This document shows positions 51,601 to 61,100 of a DNA stretch of 64,000 nt, in pieces. The stretch comes from Candidatus Thiothrix sulfatifontis (GTDB lineage: Bacteria > Pseudomonadota > Gammaproteobacteria > Thiotrichales > Thiotrichaceae). Under the pieces are notes generated by a model. That model worked only from the letters and a program-made list of their open reading frames with translations. It was not told where the DNA came from and did no database searches. How positions within the stretch are numbered: the first letter of the stretch is position 1; each line of letters starts with the position of its first letter. The stretch spans positions 2,170,001-2,234,000 of the forward strand of contig CP094685.1 in NCBI GenBank assembly GCA_022828425.1, given 5' to 3'. The translations under genes were made by a program, and so were the position numbers.

Positions 51601-51862
51601 TCAAATTAATACTGATGGCGATTCTAAGGGTAACGAGTGTGACGACGATGACGACAATGATGGGATGCCGGACACATGGGAAACTGAGTACGATTTCGAT
51701 ACGTTACATGCCAGTGATGCTGCCTTGGATACCGATGGTGACGGATTAACCAATCTTCAGGAATACCAGCAAGGTAAAAATCCAACCGATCCATCTGATG
51801 GTGTCAATAATCCGAGTGCGGTGAACATTATTCCAATTATTATGGATATGTTGTTGGATTAA
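48614..51862 (+). CDS. Secreted M12/reprolysin-like zinc metalloprotease with TSP3 repeats and PII-tail
   Basis: Extracellular metallopeptidase of 1082 residues. The signal peptide is about 1-32. A propeptide-like region (35-200) precedes the catalytic domain (about 205-455), which has the complete metzincin site HELGHNMGSRHD (H340, E341, H344, H350) and a Met-turn IMSYG. Next are beta-strand repeats (about 460-640), a MAM or choice-of-anchor-J-like domain (about 645-780), and further beta-rich sequence. The TSP3 stretch (about 975-1060, including DNCPTESNPDQ) leads to the tail VNIIPIIMDMLLD. GGGGGA lies upstream of the ATG. A target could be host, prey or self surface proteins; unknown. Confidence 0.9.
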   Translation: MAIKWFASLPRLMAILFFALVCSVPLHAATDPTITGLFTVVATPSVQVDASDAALRSRAVQIDVGQLLGKQPITTPSDLQQPPALISQETITLNLFDDSIFQVKQKKRYHNDSGSTTWVGEVENIPGSTVIFVIQKGSFVYGSAEIPRRGKFSIRPVGNDLHVIEQIRDIAILSGESDIRIPENIQTKINTLAGGSVAISNDDGSIIDVYVAYDQDDSGGKVTPANAQAYAELFIAYTNQAYENSNINQRVWLVGGVDGFNHTNSDLGTALDAATDGSISGLHGKRNEYHADLVVFFTPYVSSSCGGLAWLQTINNNVGWEDYGFSAMNACSFGQSVFAHELGHNMGSRHDWYMDSDTTPASIGHGYVHIDGVNSFRTIMSYGNRCNALGIGTCDRIAHFSNPNVNYNDVPTGVPSGTSTSCAEGQANPAVECDADNGTNFNTKAATTAKFRDSRLTWTGAVSSDWSTAGNWTINEGAPGSTTAVNRVPRSYDNVYIPSGLGRYPTVSTGSVNARELVIANGATLNMSGGTLTVGWSWEDAGGFNATGGTVILSGSIGIGITSSSAFRNVQIGSGADTSEVTLESNLNIDGNLQISAGATLNAATFTINVAGNWQENTPTGFQKGTSTVIFDGSSQAVNKITNSSVLNEDFSEGDGQGCCNTAYLPSSWTEQGPWYGGQLGSSGVAVAAGNGWLHSNAVSLNSGVTYTLTFDFNQDGSNSDILRVYYGSNANSVNMTTLIGTRTATGSANFTFTVPSSGTYYIGFHHDGVDWSYMDNVSLAGSAGITFHNVQVISGTTTFNGNVNFGNNLQTSNGATADFSTHAVTVEGGVTNNGGIKQTKTTANSTTTEFARIKNAAGTSDKYFGVEITPSSGSMGSTTVEVKGNQKCAASGPPATGVNRCYLVTPTTNQTSATRFYYRAAESNGNTTPNVYLQTGGSWTSQTTSARGGSGEAVFATSSGLTAYGTFALSENVADQDGDGISDASDNCPTESNPDQINTDGDSKGNECDDDDDNDGMPDTWETEYDFDTLHASDAALDTDGDGLTNLQEYQQGKNPTDPSDGVNNPSAVNIIPIIMDMLLD

Positions 51863-51884
51863 ATCATAAAGGAAAACTCACAGA

Positions 51885-51914
51885 GGCAAGCTCCTTATTA
51901 TTACGGAGCTTGCC
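51885..51914. terminator. Perfect 10-bp hairpin between the two protease genes
   Basis: GGCAAGCTCC pairs with GGAGCTTGCC around a 10-base AT-rich loop, 23 bases after the metalloprotease stop and 35 before the subtilase start. No T-run follows on either strand, so it is either a weak terminator or an mRNA-stabilising or processing structure. Confidence 0.55.
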
Positions 51915-51948
51915 CTTGAGTGAGTATATGCACTAACAGGGGATTATC

Positions 51949-54429
51949 ATGCACGGGCATAAGCTGCCGTTTATCTTTGCAGTATTATTGTTGGTGAGTA
52001 CTGCATACGTGGCTGCCCAACCAAATGATAACGCTAATACCACAACTGCGGTATTTGGTAAGACAATCCCGCCGTCTATTAAACCAACAAAGCCCCCGCC
52101 GATTGTATTACCAGCCGTTAGCCAAACAGCCGATAAGGAATTCTATTACTACCGTCCGAATGGTTCTAAAATTCAGTTTAAGCATGGGAGTAATCAATAT
52201 GTTTTAATGCCTCCTCCGGGGAAAGCTGTTACTAATACCCTGTCACAAAACTTGCTATCACAGCATGGCAACGATTTCTATCAGGAAAAAGGCACGGCAT
52301 TTACCCGCGAACTGGTCTTTACGCCAAAATCGCCCGTCAACCGGGATGATCTGTTCAAGCGCATGAAAAGTACTGCCGGGACAGGTTCGTTCATTTCCCC
52401 TGTATTGCAAACAGATAAAGGTTTCGCCAAAACAGGTGTAGCCATTGCGCGGGATATTGTTATCCAGTTTGCTGACAGCGCTAACGAAGCGGCTAACTTG
52501 GCAACTTTGCGCAGCCGTTTTGATATAACAGCAGTGACGCCACTGCGTTTTAGCCAAGGGGAATATCAACTCACTTTAGGAGAAAGTGTTACCGATGCCG
52601 CTGCGGTCTTTCAACTAACCAGAAATCTGGCACAGCTTGATTTTATCGAATGGGCTGAGCCGTTGATGCTGACTCACCCGGTAAGCATGGGGTTTGTGCC
52701 TAATGACCCGCTCTATCCCAATCAATGGCATTTGCATAATACAGGGCAGAGTGGCGCATTACCGGATGCGGACATTGATGCCCCTGAGGGCTGGGAAATC
52801 AGTAAAGGCGACAATACGGTTATTGCGATTATCGACGATAGCATCCAAACCACCCACCCTGATTTACCTATCTGGAATAATCCGGGTGAGAGCGGCAATG
52901 GCAAAGAATCCAATGGCATTGACGATGATGGCAATAGTTATATTGATGATTATCAGGGATGGGATTTTTATGATCACGACAACAATCCAAACCCCGCATC
53001 CGTGTCTGACAATCATGGGACTGCGGTTGCGGGTGTTGCCGGAGCCAAGGGCAACAATGGCAATGGCGTTACAGGTAGTGCTGTTAATGCCCGCATTTTG
53101 CCGATTCGTTGGGGCTATAATTGCACGGATATTGCCGACAGCATACGTTATGCGGGCAAATACGCCGATGTCGTCAACAATAGCTGGAGCATCGACGGTT
53201 GCGAAAGTACCTTGGATTCCGCCATTGCCGATGCCGTGAGTGGCAATATTAGCGCTGCTCGCCGAGGTAACAAGGGTACACCTGTCCTGTTTGCTGCCGG
53301 TAATAATGCTAGCGGATGGGCGAAATTCACGCTATCTAACCTGTCTGCTGGTGAACATACCTTTGAGTGGGTTTTCCTTAACGACGCTTACCTCACCCAA
53401 GGAGATAACAGTGTCTGGTTGGATGATATTGTCTGGCCTGATGGTGAAACGATCGACTTTGATAGTGAGATAGTCGGTAATGTCCCCACAGGATTCATTA
53501 CCAGTGGCACTGCGGGCTGGGCAATTGTGGCGGATGGTGTGCATATACGCGGCACAGACGGTAAATCTGTTAAATCAGGCAACATTTCCCATAATCAAAG
53601 CACGCAACTACGGATTACTCGCCAAGTTCAAGCCGGTGAACTCAGCTATTGGGCATGGGTTTCTTCTGAAATGAACTACGATTGGTTTCAATTTTATGTG
53701 GATGGACAATTGGTTCATCAGTACACCCCCGGACAATACGGGCACAATAATGCGCTGGCTTATCCTGCTTCTAATCCAGACACCATTGCTGTGGGTGCAA
53801 GTACGGATGGCGCTATCAGCGGGATGGAAGAACGCAGTGATTACAGCACCTTTGGGGTAGAGCTGGATGTAGTTGCGCCATCCAGTAACCAGAATCAGCG
53901 TATTACCACCACTGATCGTTTAGGGGCAGATGGGTATTCTGCTACTGAATACACCAACAGCTTTGGCGGAACTTCCGCCGCTACACCGCTGGTAGCCGGT
54001 ATTGTCGTCAATATCATTGCATTTGACCCGACCCTGACTGCTGCTAATATCCGCGAGAGATTGCGTAATACGGCTGAAAAAATAGGTACTTATGCCTATG
54101 TTAATAATCGCAATGACTATTATGGTTACGGTCGCGTCAATCTGTTACATGCCTTGCAATCGCTGGATTACGATGGCGACCTTATTCCCGATAGCTTGGA
54201 TGAAGACGATGATAACGATGGAATGCCGGATTCGTGGGAACTTCAGTATGGTTTGAATCCGCGTGATGCCAGTGATGCTTTGCTGGATTCGGATGGTGAT
54301 GGCTTTACGAATTTGCAAGAGTTTCAGCAGGGAACTAAGCCTAATGATTCTTCAGATTATCCCTTCAATCCCTCCAATAATCCGGCGATCTCTATTCTTC
54401 CGATCATTATGCAGCTTTTGATGGAGTGA
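51949..54429 (+). CDS. Subtilisin-like serine protease (S8) with inserted beta-sandwich, TSP3 repeats and PII-tail
   Basis: Secreted protease of 826 residues. Signal peptide about 1-24, then a Pro-rich stretch and a long propeptide-like region (to about 240). The S8 domain has D296 (IIDDS), H356 (NHGTAVAG) and S676 (GGTSAATP), so the triad is complete. Between the oxyanion-hole region FAAGNN (about 450-455) and the next core strand YPASNPDTIAVGAS (about 602) lies an extra beta-sandwich-like domain of about 145 residues; subtilisins normally have a short loop there. TSP3 repeats (about 742-805) and the tail ISILPIIMQLLME end the chain. AGGGGA precedes the ATG. Confidence 0.92.
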   Translation: MHGHKLPFIFAVLLLVSTAYVAAQPNDNANTTTAVFGKTIPPSIKPTKPPPIVLPAVSQTADKEFYYYRPNGSKIQFKHGSNQYVLMPPPGKAVTNTLSQNLLSQHGNDFYQEKGTAFTRELVFTPKSPVNRDDLFKRMKSTAGTGSFISPVLQTDKGFAKTGVAIARDIVIQFADSANEAANLATLRSRFDITAVTPLRFSQGEYQLTLGESVTDAAAVFQLTRNLAQLDFIEWAEPLMLTHPVSMGFVPNDPLYPNQWHLHNTGQSGALPDADIDAPEGWEISKGDNTVIAIIDDSIQTTHPDLPIWNNPGESGNGKESNGIDDDGNSYIDDYQGWDFYDHDNNPNPASVSDNHGTAVAGVAGAKGNNGNGVTGSAVNARILPIRWGYNCTDIADSIRYAGKYADVVNNSWSIDGCESTLDSAIADAVSGNISAARRGNKGTPVLFAAGNNASGWAKFTLSNLSAGEHTFEWVFLNDAYLTQGDNSVWLDDIVWPDGETIDFDSEIVGNVPTGFITSGTAGWAIVADGVHIRGTDGKSVKSGNISHNQSTQLRITRQVQAGELSYWAWVSSEMNYDWFQFYVDGQLVHQYTPGQYGHNNALAYPASNPDTIAVGASTDGAISGMEERSDYSTFGVELDVVAPSSNQNQRITTTDRLGADGYSATEYTNSFGGTSAATPLVAGIVVNIIAFDPTLTAANIRERLRNTAEKIGTYAYVNNRNDYYGYGRVNLLHALQSLDYDGDLIPDSLDEDDDNDGMPDSWELQYGLNPRDASDALLDSDGDGFTNLQEFQQGTKPNDSSDYPFNPSNNPAISILPIIMQLLME

Positions 54430-54438
54430 GGGTGCCGA

Positions 54439-55089
54439 TCATAGTGAAAATACCTTAATCATGCAGGTGAGTGGGGCATTGATGGGGAAGCAGTAGTTGC
54501 CTTGGGAGTCGACCATTTTCCAGTGGGAGATGACGGTGCTGGGGTAGTTGGGGGCGGTGAAGGTGATGGCGATTTCGATTTGTCCGTTGGGTGGGGTGTC
54601 AGGTAGTGGGTAATGGTTTTGGGGGGATTTGAGACCGTGTTTTACGATTGTGCCGTCGGGGTGGCGTACTTGCAGGAGGTCGTCAATGCAGATGAGGCTG
54701 CGCCCTTGCCAGTGGACTGTGCCGGTGTTCTGAATTAGCCATTTTTTGACGAAGGTGGTGTTGATGGAAACCATTGTGCCATCGGGAAAGGTCACATCCT
54801 TGACGAAGCCGATGTCGTCCCCAGTGGTGGAACTGGATGTACGGCATTCTGTGCCGGTGTGGCAGGCAAAGTCAGCGTAGCGGAAGTAGGCACTGATCAG
54901 TTCCATTGGATGTATGTCGAGTCCATTAGCGATGTTGATCAGCGTCTTGAACTTGGCTTCTTCTACGCTGCCGTCTAGCAGATTGTGGACGGCTTTGCGG
55001 CTGAGTCCTACTTCTTCTGCGAATTTACTGATTGATATTGATTTTTCAAGGATTTTCCGGCGTAGGAATATGCCAAATTCTGTTTGCAT
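54439..55089 (-). CDS. XRE-family regulator fused to an NBR1-like Ig domain
   Basis: A 216-residue predicted transcription regulator without signal peptide. The N-terminal Cro/C1-type helix-turn-helix (about 5-62) has FAEEVGLSRKAVHNLLDGS. The C-terminal part (about 105-215) fits the NBR1 central-domain type of Ig fold: FVKKWLIQNTGTVHW, a central P-rich strand, and HWKMVDSQGNYCFP. The role of such a domain in bacteria is not established. It ends nine bases from the subtilase gene (convergent) and diverges from the M23-SLH gene, so it may control that operon. A palindrome in the divergent gap is a possible operator. Confidence 0.8.
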   Translation of the reverse strand: MQTEFGIFLRRKILEKSISISKFAEEVGLSRKAVHNLLDGSVEEAKFKTLINIANGLDIHPMELISAYFRYADFACHTGTECRTSSSTTGDDIGFVKDVTFPDGTMVSINTTFVKKWLIQNTGTVHWQGRSLICIDDLLQVRHPDGTIVKHGLKSPQNHYPLPDTPPNGQIEIAITFTAPNYPSTVISHWKMVDSQGNYCFPINAPLTCMIKVFSL

Positions 55090-55122
55090 GGTTAGGTCTC
55101 TTGCTGTGGTGGACGGGATTGA

Positions 55123-55134
55123 GTAGTCAACTAC
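55123..55134. promoter_or_regulatory. Palindrome in the divergent regulator/M23 gap
   Basis: GTAGT-CA-ACTAC has perfect 5-bp arms and lies 34 bases before the regulator ATG and 105 bases before the M23-SLH start at 55239. Its position suits autoregulation by the helix-turn-helix protein. A short palindrome like this can occur by chance. Confidence 0.35.
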
Positions 55135-55238
55135 ACAGTTTAAGCCTACAAGTAAACCTTTTGTCCAATAAGTAAAAGAAATGGGTTAGCATCGAATTGT
55201 CAAGTACCAATAATCACCGTTTATCGGAAGGGTTGCGC

Positions 55239-56957
55239 ATGTCACACCATGAAAACACCCAAAGCTTGGGAGATTGGTTAGAGACCGTTCTCTCAAACTG
55301 GAGGATACGTCGAAGAACTGAATCTGACATGATATTCGGGAGTTCAAGAAGCCGGATATGGTTTTTTTGCGCATTCTTTTTGGTTGGTAATGTTCATGCA
55401 GAACTTCCCAAGTTCCTCTCCTTTCCTTTTGAAGGCCAACATATCATAGGAAACGGTTGGCAGTACGTTACGTCGGATAATGGAAAGCCGCATGGCTCAA
55501 TAGACATCATGTGTTCCTTGGGAACCAATGTTATTGCAGCGGCTGATGGATTGGCAGTTGCTGATACTGCTGGTGCAGGGACTATAGTTATTATCAAACA
55601 CAATGAAAAGAATGAAAATGGTGAGTACATTTATACATTGTATGGTCATCTGGAATCAGTAGTCGGTGAAATACCTAAAAGAACTGGAATTAGACATAGT
55701 GTGAATGACCAAGCAAATACAGCAAGCTGGTTTCCTGTTAAAAGAGGAGGTAAAATCGGTACGTGTGGAAAAAGTAATACGTCTTGGACTCATGTGCATT
55801 TTAATGTTTTTGCGGGCAGTTATAAAAATGCTTGTTTTCCAGAGGATCTGTACTCATTATGCAAAGATCATGTAGGTGTTAAGGCTTTTGATCCTTATGA
55901 TTTGTACGCATCCACGGATGTTGCTAATGGAATAAATTCATCCTCTTATTATCCTCAAATAATCTATAAAAATAGCAAAGATGATGTATATTCTGAAACG
56001 ACACCTGATTTGACCCGGAATTCCGGGAAAAACTACAAAGGGAGTGGCTCTAGTCGTTTGTGGATTTCTGATCCACCTTTTCCTGCAATATCTGTCATAA
56101 AGAATGATGGAACTAATGCCGATTCCAGAGATTTTTTTATAAAAGCAATTGGATTTAATATTCCAGATGGTGTAAATATCAGATTATCCAAATGTTCAAA
56201 AGATAATAAAGGGCATGTATACGAAATGGGATGTCTGATGGCTAACATTGATGCAGCAAGAATATCAAGGGTTGATGGCAAAACAATGCATTTTGAATTA
56301 CCGCAGGAATTTATATTTGATTCATTTTCGCTTGAAGTATTTGAGAATAATGGTAAGAAGTTGAGCGAGGCCAACTTTCCTTTTGTGGATATTGAACCCC
56401 AGTCTTGGTTTGGTAAGCAAGCTAGTATTTTTTATTTAAATGGTTACATAAATGGTTATCCTGATTTGGTCGGACTTCGTTTTTTTAAGCCAAACAATTC
56501 TATCACCAGAGCTGAATTCCTGAGGCTGCTAGTTAAGTTCTCTGGATTGAGTTGTGAACCAACGTCCTGCAAATCCAATCCTTATATTGATGTAAAAAAT
56601 AATGAATGGTTTTTTGACTATATCAATATAGCTTTTGAAAAAGGATTGTTGGATGGGTTAAGAAGCAGTTTTGAGCCTTATCGGGCAATAAGTAGAAGTG
56701 AGGCTATAGCACTGATAGTAAGAGCTAAAGACAAGAATAAAGAGTCATGTGATTTTAGAGAAAATGATAAGTTTTCTGATGTTTCAGGGAATGATTGGTT
56801 TAATGTCCCAATTTGTATTGCAAAAAAGTATAGGTGGGTGGATGGTTATAATAATCCTAATATTTGCACACCCAAGGCAGCACCTTGCGCAAGACCATCA
56901 GCGTTGCTGACAAGAGCCGAGGCTGTAGCATTGTTAGATAAGACCTTCCCTCAGTGA
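55239..56957 (+). CDS. Secreted M23 peptidase with three SLH domains
   Basis: Predicted peptidoglycan or cell-surface peptidase. ATG 55239 has GGAAGG seven bases upstream and gives 572 residues; the signal peptide (MIFGSSRSRIWFFCAFFLV) begins only at residue 31 (55329), so translation from there is the alternative. The LytM-type domain (about 60-200) keeps zinc ligands H85 and D89 (HGSID), H185 and H187 (HVHF), and YGHL. A middle part with an Ig-like look (290-390) is not recognised. Three SLH repeats (about 395-572) should bind cell-wall or surface polymer. The gene is AT-rich compared with its neighbours and starts a three-gene operon. Confidence 0.85.
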   Translation: MSHHENTQSLGDWLETVLSNWRIRRRTESDMIFGSSRSRIWFFCAFFLVGNVHAELPKFLSFPFEGQHIIGNGWQYVTSDNGKPHGSIDIMCSLGTNVIAAADGLAVADTAGAGTIVIIKHNEKNENGEYIYTLYGHLESVVGEIPKRTGIRHSVNDQANTASWFPVKRGGKIGTCGKSNTSWTHVHFNVFAGSYKNACFPEDLYSLCKDHVGVKAFDPYDLYASTDVANGINSSSYYPQIIYKNSKDDVYSETTPDLTRNSGKNYKGSGSSRLWISDPPFPAISVIKNDGTNADSRDFFIKAIGFNIPDGVNIRLSKCSKDNKGHVYEMGCLMANIDAARISRVDGKTMHFELPQEFIFDSFSLEVFENNGKKLSEANFPFVDIEPQSWFGKQASIFYLNGYINGYPDLVGLRFFKPNNSITRAEFLRLLVKFSGLSCEPTSCKSNPYIDVKNNEWFFDYINIAFEKGLLDGLRSSFEPYRAISRSEAIALIVRAKDKNKESCDFRENDKFSDVSGNDWFNVPICIAKKYRWVDGYNNPNICTPKAAPCARPSALLTRAEAVALLDKTFPQ

Positions 56958-56962
56958 GCTTT

Positions 56963-58114
56963 ATGAAGAAATACTACATCATATTAATTTTATTATTCTG
57001 CTGCTCTGACTCTTGGGCAGGAATTTGCGAAGGAGAGTATGTCAGTCAATATTCTGATATAAGCAAAAACTATGAATATTGTTCAGATGTTAGATTTACT
57101 TCTTCTATGGGGTGGGCTAGAGGGTACTCAGATCGAACTTTTCGTCCAAAAAAAGAAATTACGAGGGCGGAGTTTATGAAAATAGTTTTAATTGCATCAA
57201 GAGGTCTCGATCACTTTTCATCAGAAGTCAATGATTGCTTTTCTGATGTGAAAAATACTGATTGGTTTCACAGTTATGTTTGTGTTGCAAAAAATGAAAG
57301 TATTGTAAATGGCTACTCTGATAATAAATTTAATCCTCACGAAAATATAAGCTATATTCAAGCTCTAAAGATTGTGCTTGAGGCATTCAAATTTGAAAGA
57401 CCTATCGGGGTATTTAGGAACTGGTGGGATATTTATATGCTTGAAGCTAGTAGAAGCAATTATTATATCAAGAGTGACATTAATCAAAAGATTACTAGAG
57501 AAGAAGCGGTGAGAATTATAAGGCAAGTATATGAAAAAAATGTACTTAAAGTTTTTAAGGATAAAAATGTAACTCTTAAATCCAGTGGTTATTCAAATGC
57601 CTTGGTGATTTCTTTTAATTCTGGTTTCTCGGAAGAATTAAGAGGTAATGATGATATTCGAAAATATATGATGATCGCAATTACTTCTTATTTCTACATG
57701 GAAGACTATATTTTAGATGGGTTTTCTGAGACTCTTATCAATGGTGCAGTTGAAGATGTTTTGACTAGAGGGAAAATGCAGGGACTGGATATTCTGGAAA
57801 CTGTTTTCAAGTCTGTTTTTGTTGACCGTAAAATAGGATCGACAAAAGGTAGCTTGTCGATAGCGTTGTTGAAAGAAAATGGCTATTTAAATGGAGATGT
57901 TTACATAGCTGGCGGTGATGGTATATATGAGTTTGCTGGTGTTTTTGATGCTCTGAATGAAGAAAAGGTTAATCCTTGTGGATGTACACTGGGAAAAACC
58001 CATTTTGATTTTAGTCGCAACAGAAAAGTTCCTAATTGCTATAGCGATGGTTTGTTGGGGATTGGTTGGGGTGGATGTATGGGTGAGGAATGTGGGTTTG
58101 AATATTGTGAGTAA
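56963..58114 (+). CDS. Secreted protein with SLH domains, C-terminal half unknown
   Basis: A 383-residue exported protein. ATG 56963 is preferred over GTG 56954; it gives a clean signal peptide MKKYYIILILLFCCSDSWAG. SLH repeats cover about 25-175, with RGYSDRTFRPKKEITRAEF and VNGYSDNKFNPHENISYIQA as clear examples. The rest (about 190-383) is not recognised; it is mostly helical in look and ends in a Cys- and Gly-rich segment (CGCTLG, GIGWGGCMGEECG). The gene is strongly AT-rich and starts five bases after the M23-SLH stop. Confidence 0.82.
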   Translation: MKKYYIILILLFCCSDSWAGICEGEYVSQYSDISKNYEYCSDVRFTSSMGWARGYSDRTFRPKKEITRAEFMKIVLIASRGLDHFSSEVNDCFSDVKNTDWFHSYVCVAKNESIVNGYSDNKFNPHENISYIQALKIVLEAFKFERPIGVFRNWWDIYMLEASRSNYYIKSDINQKITREEAVRIIRQVYEKNVLKVFKDKNVTLKSSGYSNALVISFNSGFSEELRGNDDIRKYMMIAITSYFYMEDYILDGFSETLINGAVEDVLTRGKMQGLDILETVFKSVFVDRKIGSTKGSLSIALLKENGYLNGDVYIAGGDGIYEFAGVFDALNEEKVNPCGCTLGKTHFDFSRNRKVPNCYSDGLLGIGWGGCMGEECGFEYCE

Positions 58115-58117
58115 AGT

Positions 58118-61100
58118 ATGTCGTCGTTCGTATTAAAGAGGTTGAGTGCCATGATTATTTACATTAGATTGATTCTATTGGTCTGGCTGATAATGCTGCC
58201 AGTTGGGTCTTATGCAAGTTATAACATTGACCGCTCTTCTACGACTACTGGCTCTAGCTATTGGGGTAGTAACATTCTGCGTATGGATGCAAGAATTAGT
58301 GGCACATATTTATACATTACAGCTTCAAAGCAAACTGGAACTTTTAGTTCGACAGGGACAATGTATCTCAAAACAGGAAGCCCAGAAACTTATGGAGTAA
58401 ATCGCACTTCGGGTACAATTTATGCGGATTCTTCATCAATAGCCCTTAATCATGATTTGGCAGCTTATACTGGCTACCCCAAAGATTTCTATATCAGGTA
58501 TGAAAGTAACGATGGTGGTTGGGCATGGGCTGGTCCCATTAGAGTTTCTAGTGCGGCACCCACCGTGAGTGGTCTGTCTGGCAACCAGACGCTGAAAGCG
58601 GGTGAAAGCTATAGGCTGGTAGGTACAGTCAATGCAGGCAGTGGTGACAGTTTGAGTTCGGTAACGGCAGCGGTAACAGGGCCAGGCATCAGCACTAGCA
58701 ACAAAACGGCAATGAACCGTGACAATGTGAATGCCGCTTCTTTCTCACTGAGTAACTTCACTTTCAGCACAGCCACTTTCAGCACACCGGGTGTCTATAC
58801 TGTTGGAATATGGGCAAAGACAGTACAGCATCCGTCACCCGCCAATGCCCTTGGTTCGTTTACGGTTACGGTCGCAAGCGCGACTCCCTCGGTGAGTGGT
58901 CTGTCTGGCAACCAGACGCTGAAAGCGGGTGAAAGCTATAGGCTGGTAGGTACAGTCAATGCAGGCAGTGGTGACAGTTTGAGTTCGGTAACGGCAGCGG
59001 TAACAGGGCCAGGCATCAGCACTAGCAACAAAACGGCAATGAACCGTGACAATGTGAATGCCGCTTCTTTCTCACTGAGTAACTTCACTTTCAGCACAGC
59101 CACTTTCAGCACACCGGGTGTCTATACTGTTGGAATATGGGCAAAGACAGTACAGCATCCGTCACCCGCCAATGCCCTTGGTTCGTTTACGGTTACGGTC
59201 GCAAGCGCGACTCCCTCGGTGAGTGGTCTGTCTGGCAACCAGACGCTGAAAGCGGGTGAAAGCTATAGGCTGGTAGGTACAGTCAATGCAGGCAGTGGTG
59301 ACAGTTTGAGTTCGGTAACGGCAGCGGTAACAGGGCCAGGCATCAGCACTAGCAACAAAACGGCAATGAACCGTGACAATGTGAATGCCGCTTCTTTCTC
59401 ACTGAGTAACTTCACTTTCAGCACAGCCACTTTCAGCACACCGGGTGTCTATACTGTTGGAATATGGGCAAAGACAGTACAGCATCCGTCACCCGCCAAT
59501 GCCCTTGGTTCGTTTACGGTTAATGTATCAAAATCAAAATATATAAATGTTTCAGATTGGGCGCAGGATGCAGCAGATTTTATGGTCACACAAGAGATTG
59601 TTGATAATCCAACTAGCTATGACTTACGTGGAACAACCTCAATTAATCGTGCTGAGTTAGCCACTATGCTTTATCGAGCATTAGGTGGTGGAAAGTCCAA
59701 GGCGGATATACAATTTGAGACTTGGGCTGGCGGTAATCTACAATCAACTTTTCTAGATATTAATGATGCTTCTGTATGGTATTATGATGAGGTCGCATAC
59801 TTATCACGTTTGCAATTTGATGATCTTGTTTCAGTATTTGATCGTGGTTATGAGCAGGGCATGAACCCTTTATTTAAACCATCGAGTAATATTAGCCGTG
59901 CATGGGCTTTGAAAGCTATCTTGGAAAGTTGGAATTTATCGCCTCTAAAAGCATTTGCTGTTGATGTGGAATTTGATGATGTGCCATTCTCTCATCCAGC
60001 AGCAGGTTACATTTATAGTGCATTGGAAAATGGTTTAATTAAAGGTGATGGTGATCAAAATACCTATAGGCCAGATATAAAACTTAACCGTGAAGATGTT
60101 TTTGTAATATTGCATAGGCTGATGGATAAATCAGCTAATATTAAAAGTCGACAAATAAATAAACCGCTTATTGATGGAAATGATTTTTTCCAAAGTGATT
60201 TTAACGATGGAGAAATTGGAATTCGCTATGAGCAACCTGTTTGCCACAACGTTATTGCACCCAATATTGTTATCCAAAGGGTAAGAGAAGGTGTGCAAAC
60301 TATTGACGAGGCAGAGTTGTATTCCGTTGACTTACAAATTGGTATTTCAGGAGGAAGTGACTCTTGCATTGACTCAAACAAAATAACGAATCATAAAAAC
60401 CTGTTCGCTGCATGGCGTGCTGATGGTGGAACGTTTGTAGACTTGACACCTGCTGGAGAAACTCCATTTAGTAAAGTGCGTTGGATTGCGCCTGATCGTT
60501 ATTCATCAGGAACTACAAGTGGTGTTTATAGAATTGTTGCCTATGTCGGTAATAATTTGGGTATTGAAGTTTCTGAGACTGCCTTGTTGCAAATCACACA
60601 GGTAACACCATCATTGAATAAACCAACTGTTTCGCTTAATGCACCGCTTAGCCAAGTGCGTGGTGGTAGCAGTCTCGTGCTTTCTGGTATAGCTCAAGAT
60701 GGCGGTGACACATCTCGTGCAAACTATGGTATTCGAGAGGTTATGCTTGAATATTCATTTGATGGGGTAACTTGGAACCTTATTGAAAGAAATATACCAA
60801 TAGATAAAAATAACCGATGGGAGGTTGAGTGGAGTGTGCCTGATATTTATGGGAATCTCACTATTCGCGTACAGTCCATGAATCTTGATGGTAATGCCAA
60901 TGACGGAGTGATAACCCGTTCAATTGCAGTTGTTCCAGAAATGAGGATAACAGGTTATGTGTTGTCTGATGGTGGAGAACCTTGGGTTAATGCCCAAGTA
61001 ATACTTGGCGGAAAGTTATCTACCAGTACATTAACAGATAACTATGGTAGTTTCGATTTTGGTGGTTTGGAGGCTGGCGTATACACACTGCAAGCTAAAA

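Noticed and set aside
58565..59522. CRISPR array
   Set aside because: The repeats are 327 bp, contiguous, in frame and without spacers; they encode a protein domain.
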